A stretch of DNA of 64,000 bases, taken from positions 405,928 through 469,927 of the forward strand of contig NZ_VFOZ01000003.1 of NCBI RefSeq assembly GCF_006716425.1, in the 5' to 3' direction. The DNA is from Actinoallomurus bryophytorum. GTDB lineage: Bacteria > Actinomycetota > Actinomycetes > Streptosporangiales > Streptosporangiaceae. The translations under genes and the position numbers were made by a program. The notes below the pieces were generated by a model, which had not been told where the DNA came from, did no database searches, and worked only from the letters and a program-made list of their open reading frames with translations. Positions 8,017-16,063 of this stretch are shown one piece after another; positions within the stretch are counted from its first letter, which is position 1; the number at the start of each line of letters is the position of its first letter.

Positions 8017-9693
8017 GTGTCACTCACAGGACGAGCCGTCCTGGTCCAGGCCATCGCCGGGCAGCGCCGTGACGTACTGCTCAGCTCCCTGATGATCACC
8101 GGCCACCAGGCGGGTGAGGCGCTCGTCCCGTTCGTGATCGGCGTGGTGATCGACCAGGCGGTGGGCGGCGGCACCGGCGCGCTCGCGCTGTGGCTCGGCG
8201 TCCTCGGTGTGGTCTACGTCGGGCTCAGCTTCAGCTACCGGTTCGGTGACCGGGCCGCCGAACGGGCCTCGGAGCAGGCGGCCCACGGACTGCGGCTCGC
8301 GCTGACCCGGCGAGTCCTCGACCACGGCGGTGGCGCGGAGACCGGGCGGCTTCCGGGCGCGCTGGTGAACATCGCCACCGGGGACGCCGGCCGGGTCGGC
8401 GCGGTCAACCTGGTCGTCCCCGCGGGGATCTCCGCCTGCGCCGGGATCGCGCTGACCGCGATCCTCCTGCTGCTGATCTCGCTCCCCCTCGGCCTGCTGG
8501 TCCTGCTCGGCACACCGCCTCTGCTGTGGCTGTCGCACCTGCTCGGCAAGCCGCTGGAGCACCGCAGCGAGATCGAGCAGGAGCACGCCGCGCGTGCCTC
8601 CGGCGTCGCGACCGACCTGGTGTCCGGCATCCGGGTGCTGAAGGGGCTCGGCGCCGAGGGCAACGCGCTACGCCGCTACCGGCGTACGAGCCAGGAGTCG
8701 TTGCGGGCCACGGTGAAGGCCGCACGGGCCGAGGCCGGCTACCACGGCATCATGATCGCCCTGAACGGCGTGTTCCTCGCCCTCATCGCCCTGGTCGGCG
8801 GGCGGCTCGCCGCCGATGGCCACATCACCATCGGCCGGCTCGTCTCCACGGCCGGGCTCGCGCAGTACCTCCTCACCCCGCTCGGCACCTTCTCCTGGGT
8901 GAACGGCGAGTTCGCACAGGGCCGGGCGTCGGCCAGGCGGATCGCGGCGATCCTGTCCGCTCCCCCGGCCGTGACGCCCGGACCGCTCTGCGTCCCGTGT
9001 CCGGCCGCCGGGAAGATCGCGCTGCGCGGTCTGTCCGGTCCGGGGCTGCGCGGAATCGACCTGGACATCGCGCCCGGGGAGTTCGTCGGTGTCGTCACGA
9101 CCGACCCGGCCACCGCCACCGCGCTCCTGGCCTACCTCGGTCGCGCCGCCGATCCCGAGGAGGGCTCCGTCGAGCTGGACGGCGTGCCGCTCAGCGGCCT
9201 GGATCCGGGCGAGCTGCGCGCCGCGATCCTCGTCGCCTCGCACGACGCGCGCCTGTTCGACGGCACGGTACGGGCCAACCTCACGGCCTCACCCGGCACC
9301 GACCTGGTCCCGGCCCTTGCCGCGGCCGGCGCCGACGAGGTCGTCTCGACACTGCCGGACGGACTGGACACCCTGCTCGACGAGCGGGGCCGGTCCCTGT
9401 CCGGCGGGCAGCGCCAGCGCCTGGCCCTGGCGCGCGCCCTCGCCGCCGATCCCCCGGTGCTGGTCGTCCACGATCCGACGACCGCCGTCGACACCGTCAC
9501 CGAGGCCGGCATCGCCGAGGGGGTACGCGCGCTCCGCCGCGACCGTACGACGATCCTGGTCACCACGAGCCCGGCCCTCCTCGCCGCGACCGACCGGGTG
9601 GTCCTCCTGCACGAGGGCACGATCACCGCGCACGGCGACCACGCCTCGCTCGTGGCCGAACATCCCCTCTACCGGACGGCGGTCCTGTCATGA
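8017..9693 (+). CDS. ABC exporter subunit with degenerate ATP site (TMD-NBD)
   Basis: This 558-residue half-transporter has six predicted membrane segments in the first ~300 residues and an ATPase domain at ~330-555. GTG 8017 follows a CGGAGG ribosome binding site. The ATPase domain is striking. The Walker A position (about 358-369) reads TTDPATATA with no GKS/T. The Walker B aspartate is His (H485) followed by Asp (D486) where Glu is usual. The Q-loop and H-loop residues are also replaced. Only the LSGGQ signature (461-465) is perfect. It cannot hydrolyse ATP alone and must pair with the next gene, whose start overlaps its stop (ATGA). The cargo is probably the locus siderophore. Confidence 0.9.
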   Translation: MSLTGRAVLVQAIAGQRRDVLLSSLMITGHQAGEALVPFVIGVVIDQAVGGGTGALALWLGVLGVVYVGLSFSYRFGDRAAERASEQAAHGLRLALTRRVLDHGGGAETGRLPGALVNIATGDAGRVGAVNLVVPAGISACAGIALTAILLLLISLPLGLLVLLGTPPLLWLSHLLGKPLEHRSEIEQEHAARASGVATDLVSGIRVLKGLGAEGNALRRYRRTSQESLRATVKAARAEAGYHGIMIALNGVFLALIALVGGRLAADGHITIGRLVSTAGLAQYLLTPLGTFSWVNGEFAQGRASARRIAAILSAPPAVTPGPLCVPCPAAGKIALRGLSGPGLRGIDLDIAPGEFVGVVTTDPATATALLAYLGRAADPEEGSVELDGVPLSGLDPGELRAAILVASHDARLFDGTVRANLTASPGTDLVPALAAAGADEVVSTLPDGLDTLLDERGRSLSGGQRQRLALARALAADPPVLVVHDPTTAVDTVTEAGIAEGVRALRRDRTTILVTTSPALLAATDRVVLLHEGTITAHGDHASLVAEHPLYRTAVLS

Positions 9694-11459
9694 GCGAGCG
9701 ATCCGGTCACGCCTCCGACGGAGGGCACACGATGGCGCGGGAGCTGCTGCCGGTCGCGAGCGGTCGGCGTACGCTGCGCGCCGTCGGCGGGCTGCTGCGG
9801 CCGCGCGCCTGGACCATCGCCGCGGCGCTGACGATCCTCGTCGCGAGCACGCTGGCCGGCCTGCTCGCGCCTCCGCTGATCGGGCACATCGTCGACCTCG
9901 TCGACGACCGGCGGGGCGCGGGCTCGGTCACCTGGCCCGCGATCCTGCTCGTCGCGGCCGCCCTGGTCGAAGGGGCACTGTCCGCCGCCGGGATCGCGCG
10001 ACTGGCCAGGGCCGGGGAGGGCGCACTGGCCGGCCTGCGCGAACGCTTCGTGGCCCGCGCGCTGCGGCTGCCGCTCGAACAGCTCGAGCGCGCCGGGTCC
10101 GGCGACCTCACCTCACGGGTCACCGGCGACGTCACCGTGATCGCCGAGGCGGTGCGCGAGGCGATGCCGGCCATGGTGACCTCACTGCTCACCATCGGGC
10201 TGACCCTGGCAGGGATGGCCGTGCTCGACTGGAGGTTCCTGCTCGCGGCGCTGGTCGCCGTGCCCGTGCAGCTGTACACCGTCCGCTGGTACGGACGGCG
10301 GGCCGGGCCCCTGTACGCGGCGCAGCGGGTCGCGGTCGGGGCGCAGCAGCAGGAGTTGCTCGGCGCGATCGACGGTGCCGGCACCGTACGGGCGTTCCGG
10401 CTCACCGAACGCCATCTCGACCGGGTGGAGCGGAGGTCCCGCGCGGCCGTCGATCTGCTGCTGCGCGGCGTCTCCCTGCAGACACGCTTCTACAGCCGGC
10501 TGCACGTCGGGGAGTACCTCGGGCTCTTCGCGGTCCTCGTCGTCGGGTTCGTCCTGGTCCGCGACGGGGCGGCGACGGCCGGCACCGCGACGGCCGCAGC
10601 GCTGTACTTCCACGGCCTCTTCGGCCCGATCAACGTCGCCCTGTCACTGGTGGACGACGCCCAGGCCGCGGCGGCCGGGCTGACCCGCCTGGTGGGCGTC
10701 GCCGACCTGTCCGAACCGCCCGGCGCCGCGGCGGCCACGCCGCGCGACGCGTCGATCGCGGCGAGCGCGCTGGGTCACGCGTACGTCGAGGGACACCCCG
10801 TACTGCACGACGTCACGCTCGACGTCGCCCCCGGGCAGCGGGTCGCGCTGGTGGGGGCGAGCGGCGCGGGAAAGACCACGCTGGCCAAGCTGATCGCCGG
10901 TGTGCACCGGCCCGCCACGGGCTCGGTACGCGTCGGCGGAGCCCCGCCGGCGGCCGGCACGGACGTCGTCCTGGTGACCCAGGAGGTCCACGTCTTCGCC
11001 GGAACGCTTGCCGAGGACCTGCGCCTGGCCGCACCCGAGGCGGCCGACGCCGAGCTGCGGTCGGCCCTCGACCTCGTGGGGGCGCTCGGCTGGGCCGAAC
11101 GCCTCCCGTCCGGGTTGGAGGCCGAGGTCGGCGACGGCGGCCACGCCCTGACCATCGCCCAGGCACAGCAGCTCGCCTTCGCCCGGCTGGTACTGGCCGA
11201 TCCGCCGGTCGTCGTCCTCGACGAGGCCACCGCCGAGGCGGGTAGCGCGGGCGCACGCGTGCTGGAGGCGGCGGCCTCGGCCGCGCTGGAGGGCCGCACC
11301 GCGCTGGTCGTCGCACACCGCCTCACCCAGGCCGCGACGGCCGACCGCGTCGTCGTCCTGTCCGAGGGCCGCGTCGCGGAGTCGGGCACGCACGCCGAAC
11401 TGGTGGCCGCCGGCGGCCGGTACGCCGCTCTGTGGTCGGCCTGGTCGAGCCAGCGCTGA
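9690..11459 (+). CDS. ABC exporter subunit with catalytic Walker motifs (TMD-NBD)
   Basis: This 589-residue partner of the preceding half-transporter has six membrane segments (about 40-320) followed by an ATPase domain (355-589). Walker A is intact (GASGAGKTT, 389-397), as are Q431, Walker B plus catalytic Glu (VVVLDE, 507-512) and H543. The signature motif is degraded to LTIAQ (487-491), and the D-loop Asp is missing. The pair can therefore form one complete ATP site from this subunit's Walker motifs and the partner's LSGGQ. Its start overlaps the upstream stop by four bases. A siderophore export role is inferred from operon membership. Confidence 0.92.
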   Translation: MSERSGHASDGGHTMARELLPVASGRRTLRAVGGLLRPRAWTIAAALTILVASTLAGLLAPPLIGHIVDLVDDRRGAGSVTWPAILLVAAALVEGALSAAGIARLARAGEGALAGLRERFVARALRLPLEQLERAGSGDLTSRVTGDVTVIAEAVREAMPAMVTSLLTIGLTLAGMAVLDWRFLLAALVAVPVQLYTVRWYGRRAGPLYAAQRVAVGAQQQELLGAIDGAGTVRAFRLTERHLDRVERRSRAAVDLLLRGVSLQTRFYSRLHVGEYLGLFAVLVVGFVLVRDGAATAGTATAAALYFHGLFGPINVALSLVDDAQAAAAGLTRLVGVADLSEPPGAAAATPRDASIAASALGHAYVEGHPVLHDVTLDVAPGQRVALVGASGAGKTTLAKLIAGVHRPATGSVRVGGAPPAAGTDVVLVTQEVHVFAGTLAEDLRLAAPEAADAELRSALDLVGALGWAERLPSGLEAEVGDGGHALTIAQAQQLAFARLVLADPPVVVLDEATAEAGSAGARVLEAAASAALEGRTALVVAHRLTQAATADRVVVLSEGRVAESGTHAELVAAGGRYAALWSAWSSQR

Positions 11460-11537
11460 CACGCCCGGCTTACCGGGTCGTGCGACGAGAATTCGCCAGA
11501 CACGCCCTCGGGCCTGTCGTCCCCCTGTACGGCTCGG

Positions 11538-12218
11538 TCAGGGCCAGAGGCGGTGACGGGTCCAGCGCGCCCCGTCGCGTGTGTAACGCAGGCGCGTGTG
11601 GCGGCGGTCCTGGTCGGCCTGCCAGAACTCCACCTCGTCGGCGGTCACGGCGTAGAGGGTCCACCCGGGGGCGACCAGCTCCGGGTCCGCGGCGAGCCGC
11701 TCCTGAGCGGACCGGACGGCCGCCTCCAGCTCGGCCGGGTCGTCCAGGACATCGGACTGCCGGCCGGTGAGCGCCTCGGCGCGCGAGCCCGGGGACCGGG
11801 CCAGGAAGTCGGCCGCGCTGCGGTCGGCTCCGGTGGCGCGTACGGGACCGCGGACGCGGATCTGGCGGCCCTGCGGCGGCCAGTAGAAGGTCAACGCGGC
11901 GTACGGGTTGGCCGCCAGGTCACGGCCCTTGCGGCTGGTGTCGTTCGCGGCGAAGTACCAGCGGCCGTCCGCGTCGACGTCCTTGCAGATCAGAATCCGC
12001 GCCGACGGATGGCCACCGCCGTCGGCCGTGGACACGGTCATCGCGTGCGGCTCGGGCACCTTGGCCTCAAGTGCGCCGGTCAGCCACTCCGCGAACAGGG
12101 ACACCGGCTCCTCAGGGGCGGCATCGGCGTCGAACTCCGGTAGATCCGCGGCGAACACCGGCAGACCGCGCAGCAGATCCCGCATCGAGGTGCTGCCCGC
12201 CTGGGGTTCATCGGCCAT
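11538..12218 (-). CDS. pdxH: Pyridoxamine 5'-phosphate oxidase
   Basis: This 226-residue FMN enzyme oxidises pyridoxine/pyridoxamine phosphate to pyridoxal phosphate. The FMN-binding core is clear: SARILICKDVD, YFAANDTSRKGRDL and FYWPPQGRQIRVRG. The C-terminal dimerisation region has the RTRL-type ending, with R-L-P close to the stop. ATG 12218 has a GGAGAGGA ribosome binding site. The longer upstream frame is not supported. It is convergent with the ABC exporter operon and appears unrelated to it. Confidence 0.93.
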   Translation of the reverse strand: MADEPQAGSTSMRDLLRGLPVFAADLPEFDADAAPEEPVSLFAEWLTGALEAKVPEPHAMTVSTADGGGHPSARILICKDVDADGRWYFAANDTSRKGRDLAANPYAALTFYWPPQGRQIRVRGPVRATGADRSAADFLARSPGSRAEALTGRQSDVLDDPAELEAAVRSAQERLAADPELVAPGWTLYAVTADEVEFWQADQDRRHTRLRYTRDGARWTRHRLWP

Positions 12219-12347
12219 GACGTCGTTCCTCTCCGGGACAGACAGGTCGTTTCGATCCTGCCACGCCGGCGGGTGGCCGCCGGACGCTCGCCCGGGTCGG
12301 TGGCCTCGTATCTGCGATGCCATTAGGCGATTCGGACTCGCTTCTGC

Positions 12348-12863
12348 ATGATGATGGATATGACGAGCGGCGTCACGGCGATACCTCCATGGCAGGCGAT
12401 GACCGAGGAGCAGGTCGACCGCTGGGAGGAGGTGCTGAGCACTCTCGCCGGCATGGTCCCCTCCGATGCCGCGCGCGTGGTGGTCGACGGCGAGCGCGCC
12501 CACGCCACGGTGGCCGATCGGCTCGCCGTTCGCCTGGAGGCCGCCGGACGCCCCTGCACCCGCGTGGCCTGCGACGCCCCCGTACCCGAGATGCCCGGGA
12601 CGCTCACCCTCGCCGACGGGCACCCGGCAGCAGGGGCGTGGGACGTCACCATCTGGCTCCGTACCTCCCAGCCGGCGAGCCAGGACGCCGAACACGACGC
12701 CGACATCGTGCTCGACCTGCATGACGGGACCTGGCCAATGATCCGCCACGTCGCCCTCCGGCTGGCCGGCGCCGGCGACTGGTACGTGGCCGAGAGCCGC
12801 GCGTTCTTCGCCGCCCCGGAGAGACCCCGGGCGCCGGATCCGGCGCCCCCGCGGGAACCCTGA
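12348..12863 (+). CDS. Nucleoside-kinase-like protein with degenerate P-loop
   Basis: This protein of up to 171 residues starts at 12348, or possibly 12360; no strong ribosome binding site decides. The segment VVVDGERAHATVADRLA occupies the place where uridine/nucleoside kinases carry VDG...GAGKT...A..LA, but here the Gly-Lys-Thr is gone. Later parts (DVTIWLRT, ADIVLDLHDGTWPMIRHV, WYVAESRAFFA) resemble the same kinase-like actinobacterial proteins. It is thus probably a kinase-fold protein without ATP phosphotransfer activity. The function is unknown. Confidence 0.6.
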   Translation: MMMDMTSGVTAIPPWQAMTEEQVDRWEEVLSTLAGMVPSDAARVVVDGERAHATVADRLAVRLEAAGRPCTRVACDAPVPEMPGTLTLADGHPAAGAWDVTIWLRTSQPASQDAEHDADIVLDLHDGTWPMIRHVALRLAGAGDWYVAESRAFFAAPERPRAPDPAPPREP

Positions 12864-12906
12864 TCGGCCCCCGACGTCACACCCGCTCCCTCACAGAGGC
12901 ATCCCG

Positions 12907-13131
12907 ATGCGACCCTCACCCGCCAACGCGATCTGTCTCGGCGGGCCCTGCCACGGCAAAGTCACCCACATCGACCAGGACATCGGCCTGGTCACCGTCC
13001 CGCTGCCGCCACCTGCCGACGGAACCACCGAGTACCACATCACCGCTGAAAGCATTCATCATCCCTCCAGCCGCGGCCCTCTCACCGTCCTGCACTGGAA
13101 CCACACCGTCCCGCCCTGCGGCCACCCCTGA
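12907..13131 (+). CDS. Small hypothetical protein (74 aa)
   Basis: This 74-residue reading frame contains the segments CLGGPCHGKVTHIDQDIG, VTVPLPPP and ITAESIHHPS, and ends in a His/Cys-containing tail. Amino-acid composition and third-codon GC look like those of a real gene. I do not recognise a family. A weak ribosome binding region (CACAGAGGCATCCCG) precedes the ATG at 12907. It follows the kinase-like gene by 43 bases and may be co-transcribed. Two Cys and four or more His could bind metal, but no standard motif is complete. Confidence 0.55.
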   Translation: MRPSPANAICLGGPCHGKVTHIDQDIGLVTVPLPPPADGTTEYHITAESIHHPSSRGPLTVLHWNHTVPPCGHP

Positions 13132-13145
13132 CCGCCGGCGAGGTG

Positions 13146-14582
13146 TCACGCGATGGCCGCCGGCCTTCCGGCCGTGCGGGCCGAGGCGTGGTGGGACGGG
13201 TCGCCGGCGGCGATCGTCTCGAGGAGCGGCCGGACCAGCGCCGCGGCCTGGGCGCGGATCTCGGGTATCGCCGTCGTCTCGTACCGTACGCCGCGCAGCG
13301 TCGGCCCGAGCGCGAAGATCCGGTCGTGCCGCCGTCCCACGGCGTCCAGGACCGCGCCGTCCCCCTCCGCGTCCAGGCCGAGTCGCAGCGGATCCGGCCG
13401 GACCAGACCCGAGTCGACCAGACCGCCCAGAAAGGGATCCTCGGTGATCTCGGCGGCCGGACCCGTGCCGTTGACCAGCCAGCCGACACGGAGCTCCCGG
13501 CCGACACCGTCGACGTCGACGCGAACCCTCATCTCGTCACGGCCCGCCGTCGCTTCGACGAGGCGACCACGCAGCACCTTGAGACGGCCCGCGGCCCGAA
13601 GGCCCGCGATCTGGGCGGCCGTCGCCGGCGGAATCCGGTGCCGGTGAACCTCCCAGTACCTGGCCACCGAGGCCAGAAAACGCCGCCGGTCATCGATGCT
13701 GAGCCGCGCCCACAGCTGAGGGACGTGGGGGCGCAGACCGTCGATGACCCCATGCCAGTCACCGCCATTGCTCTTGATCGCAGTGCGAACCGTCCCCAGC
13801 AGCTCGGCGAGGCGGACCTCGCCGACGGGCAGGGAAATCTCGGCCGGGGGCGAGGCAGGACATCGGTGCCGGCGCGGTAGCAGGCCGTGCCGGGAGATCG
13901 CGTACACGACCGTGTCCTTGTTCGCCCGGGTCGCCGTGGTCGCCAGGTCCACCATGGTCAGACCGGTGCCGATCACCAGGACGGGACTGCCGTCACAGAT
14001 CTCGGTCAGTGCGCCAGGACCCCATGGATCCGCGACATAACGGGGCCCGGCCTCGATGCGCGGCCACCGCCCGGGCGGGCGGTTGCCGGTGGCCAGCACC
14101 ACGGCGTCCGCGTCGAGCCGGTCTCCGTTCGACAGCCGGAGCCGCAGTGGCCGTCCCGGCGCCGCCGTGGTGAGTGAGGTGACGGTCGCCGTGAGCCGCG
14201 TGAAACGCCCGCCGTGTGGCAGCCGGCGTGCGCAGCCGTCGAGGAGCTCCCGCAGGTAACGCCCGTACGCGCAGCGCGGGAGGAAGTCGGAACCGGCGGG
14301 GTTCAGGCCCTGCCCGCGCGCCCAGCGCAGCAGGTGGTCCGGATCATCGGCCAGGGCGCTCATCTTCGCGGCGCCGGCGTTGAGAAGGTGATGAGGATCG
14401 GTCGTCGCGTACGCCTGCCCGAGCCCGTGGCGCCCGTCCCGGTCGACCAGCACGACCTGCAGCGACCGCCCGCGCGCCTGCGCGCCGCGGATCAGGTGCA
14501 CCGCGGTCAGGGTGCCGCTCGCGCCACCCCCGACGATCACTACGGACGGTATGTCCTCACGGCGAGCCGAAGAGTCACTCAC
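13146..14582 (-). CDS. FAD/NAD(P)-binding oxidoreductase-like protein
   Basis: With GTG 14582 as start this is 478 residues. It begins with a Rossmann FAD motif (VVIVGGGASGTLTAVHL, about 13-29). A second segment, VLATGNRPPG, is typical of NAD-binding flavoproteins, and VLVIGTGLTMVDLA is the second nucleotide-binding motif. This layout fits the FAD-NAD(P)-binding family found as stand-alone proteins in actinomycetes. No substrate can be assigned. The start has only a weak AAGGG element. An upstream extension to 14720 is possible but would add a low-complexity segment. It is convergent with the 74-residue gene. Confidence 0.8.
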   Translation of the reverse strand: MSDSSARREDIPSVVIVGGGASGTLTAVHLIRGAQARGRSLQVVLVDRDGRHGLGQAYATTDPHHLLNAGAAKMSALADDPDHLLRWARGQGLNPAGSDFLPRCAYGRYLRELLDGCARRLPHGGRFTRLTATVTSLTTAAPGRPLRLRLSNGDRLDADAVVLATGNRPPGRWPRIEAGPRYVADPWGPGALTEICDGSPVLVIGTGLTMVDLATTATRANKDTVVYAISRHGLLPRRHRCPASPPAEISLPVGEVRLAELLGTVRTAIKSNGGDWHGVIDGLRPHVPQLWARLSIDDRRRFLASVARYWEVHRHRIPPATAAQIAGLRAAGRLKVLRGRLVEATAGRDEMRVRVDVDGVGRELRVGWLVNGTGPAAEITEDPFLGGLVDSGLVRPDPLRLGLDAEGDGAVLDAVGRRHDRIFALGPTLRGVRYETTAIPEIRAQAAALVRPLLETIAAGDPSHHASARTAGRPAAIA

Positions 14583-15049
14583 CCTTGCGAGGGTAGCCGG
14601 TAATCCCGACAGGTTTTGTGGATAACTTGTGTATCGCTGATGAAGACTCCCAAGGGGCCGGGACATCCTGCTGCGAGACGTCACCGGATCCTGGGCCGGC
14701 CCGTACTGATCGGCGGGCACGGCCCCTCCCGGCGCAGCGCGGCGCGGGTAGCGCGGCGCGGGTAGCGCGGCGCGGGTAGCGCGGCGCGGGTAGCGCGGCG
14801 CGGGTAGCGCGGCGCGGGTGGCGCGGCGCGGGTGGCGCGGCGCGGGTGGCGCGGCGCGGGTGGCCGGTGCGCCGATGGTCCGCCGTCTGCGGCCTCATCC
14901 GAAGTCCCGCCGTCCTACCGCGAGACGCCCAGACGACGCCTTGCCGCGTTGTCGTCAGTCGCCGGCCGACATCAGGCCGACTCCCTCCTCCGCCTTGCGA
15001 CGCGCCGCCCGGACACCTCGCCAGGGGCGGGGACTTCGGGTGAGTACAC
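14583..15049. other. Intergenic region carrying a tandem repeat
   Basis: This 467-base gap holds the upstream region of the FAD protein gene and a 14-bp tandem repeat (14737-14862). It also has an isolated TGTGGATAA at 14617-14625, a perfect DnaA-box match on the minus strand. No gene was supported. The reading frames here are translations of the repeat. Confidence 0.7.
14737..14862. repeat. Nine-copy 14-bp tandem repeat
   Basis: Nine head-to-tail units of GCGCGGCGCGGGTA or GCGCGGCGCGGGTG occupy 126 bases. The first five copies end in A and the last four in G. Apart from that base they are identical, which suggests recent expansion. The period is not a multiple of three, so a coding role is unlikely. 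The unit is almost entirely G and C and would form strong secondary structure. Confidence 0.95.
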
Positions 15050-15520
15050 CTAGTGCTTGGGGGCTGCTTCGCAGGTCATCGTCTGCTGCCCCGCGGTGAC
15101 GGTGATCTGGGGGTAGCCGGCGTGCGGGATCGCGGGAAAGTGCAGGTTGCGGACCCGCTGGCCCTTGGCCATGGTGAACTGCTGGTGCGCCTCCGGTGGC
15201 GGCTCCGACTCGTTCGTGATGGTCAGGTCGACGCTGACGGCCGCCCGGCCCGGATACTCGACGTGCACGCTCGTGCCTGAGCCCGCCTTGGTGTACCACG
15301 AGTGCAGACACCGGCCGTACAGGTGCGTGACCCCCCCGTGGGAGGGCTCGGCCGGGCCGGAGAAACCGGGAATGTTGACCTTGGCCGCCGGCGTACTCGC
15401 GGTCGCTGCCGGCGACTTCGTCCGTGCGGCGGCGGCCGAACCCGCCGTGTGGCCATTCGACGAACCGCAGGCCGAGGTCGCCGCGAGTGCGGCAATGGTC
15501 ATGATCGTGACGAGACGCAT
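15050..15520 (-). CDS. Putative secreted lipoprotein, function unknown
   Basis: This 156-residue protein starts at ATG 15520. A short basic start, a hydrophobic stretch and the ending ATSAC at residues 13-17 look like a lipoprotein signal peptide, although the lipobox is imperfect. An Ala/Thr/Ser-rich linker follows, then a compact domain of about 110 residues with Cys in GRCLHSW and near the end (MTCEA). That domain contains DLTITNE and RNLHFPAIPHAG, which suggests a beta-sandwich fold. I do not recognise a family. It is expected on the outer face of the membrane. Confidence 0.7.
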   Translation of the reverse strand: MRLVTIMTIAALAATSACGSSNGHTAGSAAAARTKSPAATASTPAAKVNIPGFSGPAEPSHGGVTHLYGRCLHSWYTKAGSGTSVHVEYPGRAAVSVDLTITNESEPPPEAHQQFTMAKGQRVRNLHFPAIPHAGYPQITVTAGQQTMTCEAAPKH

Positions 15521-15597
15521 GGGCACATCATCGAGCACCCCGCACACCGCTGTCCCGCCGACCCGCGCGGGCGTCGCCGATCGTTTTGCCGGTCGTG

Positions 15598-15939
15598 TCA
15601 CCAGTCGCGGGTGGCGACCAGCTCCTCGACGTCCGCCTCAGGGAAGCCGTACGCCGAGGCGACGAACCAGAAGTCCCCCGAGATCACCTCGCGCGCCACG
15701 GTCTCGATCTCGCTGTCGGCCGCCTCGAACTCCGCCTCCAGCGCGTTGAACTCCTCCGTCGCGGCCTCGGTCAGCACGTACAGCGCGGCCAGATCCGCCG
15801 GCCGCTCGGCCTCGATCCGCTCGCACAGCCTCCGCAGGATCGCCTCTCCCTTGCAGACGACGTGATCCGGGTAGTACCCGTCCGCGTACATCTCCGTCAG
15901 AAACGAATGGTCGACGACCTGCTGGTTCGTCACCGTCAC
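15598..15939 (-). CDS. DUF5713-like protein
   Basis: This 113-residue acidic cytosolic protein has the features I associate with DUF5713: an N-terminal MYADGYYPDHVVCKGEAIL segment, ALYVLTEAATEEFN, the strongly conserved SEIETVAREVI, and AYGFPEADVEELVATRDW at the end. Length is typical. The biochemical function of the family is unknown. It is a stand-alone gene, 78 bases upstream of the lipoprotein gene on the same strand. Confidence 0.8.
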   Translation of the reverse strand: MTVTNQQVVDHSFLTEMYADGYYPDHVVCKGEAILRRLCERIEAERPADLAALYVLTEAATEEFNALEAEFEAADSEIETVAREVISGDFWFVASAYGFPEADVEELVATRDW

Positions 15940-16063
15940 CCTGCCTCCCCTACTCGCCGGGACTCGTGTCGATGCTGCACCATGCCACTGACAACCTCGC
16001 CGGCCCGGTCGTCACGCCGTCCGTGGTGTCGCGGCGACTCAACGTGACCCTGTCGACGGGCCT

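Noticed and set aside
14617..14625. Perfect DnaA-box match (TGTGGATAA, TTATCCACA on the minus strand)
   Set aside because: It is a single isolated site with no cluster of boxes, AT-rich unwinding element or dnaA/dnaN genes nearby, so there is no support for an origin.
13146..14720. Long start of the FAD protein at 14720
   Set aside because: The extra 46 codons precede the Rossmann motif that normally opens the protein and do not resemble family members. GTG 14582 is preferred.
14737..14862. CRISPR-like repeat array
   Set aside because: The 14-bp units are directly adjacent with no spacers, and there are no cas genes. It is a simple tandem repeat.
14575..14898. Arg/Pro/Ala-rich reading frames across 14.6-15.0 kb
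   Set aside because: They are translations of the 14-bp repeat in different frames, without ribosome binding sites or non-repeat conserved sequence.
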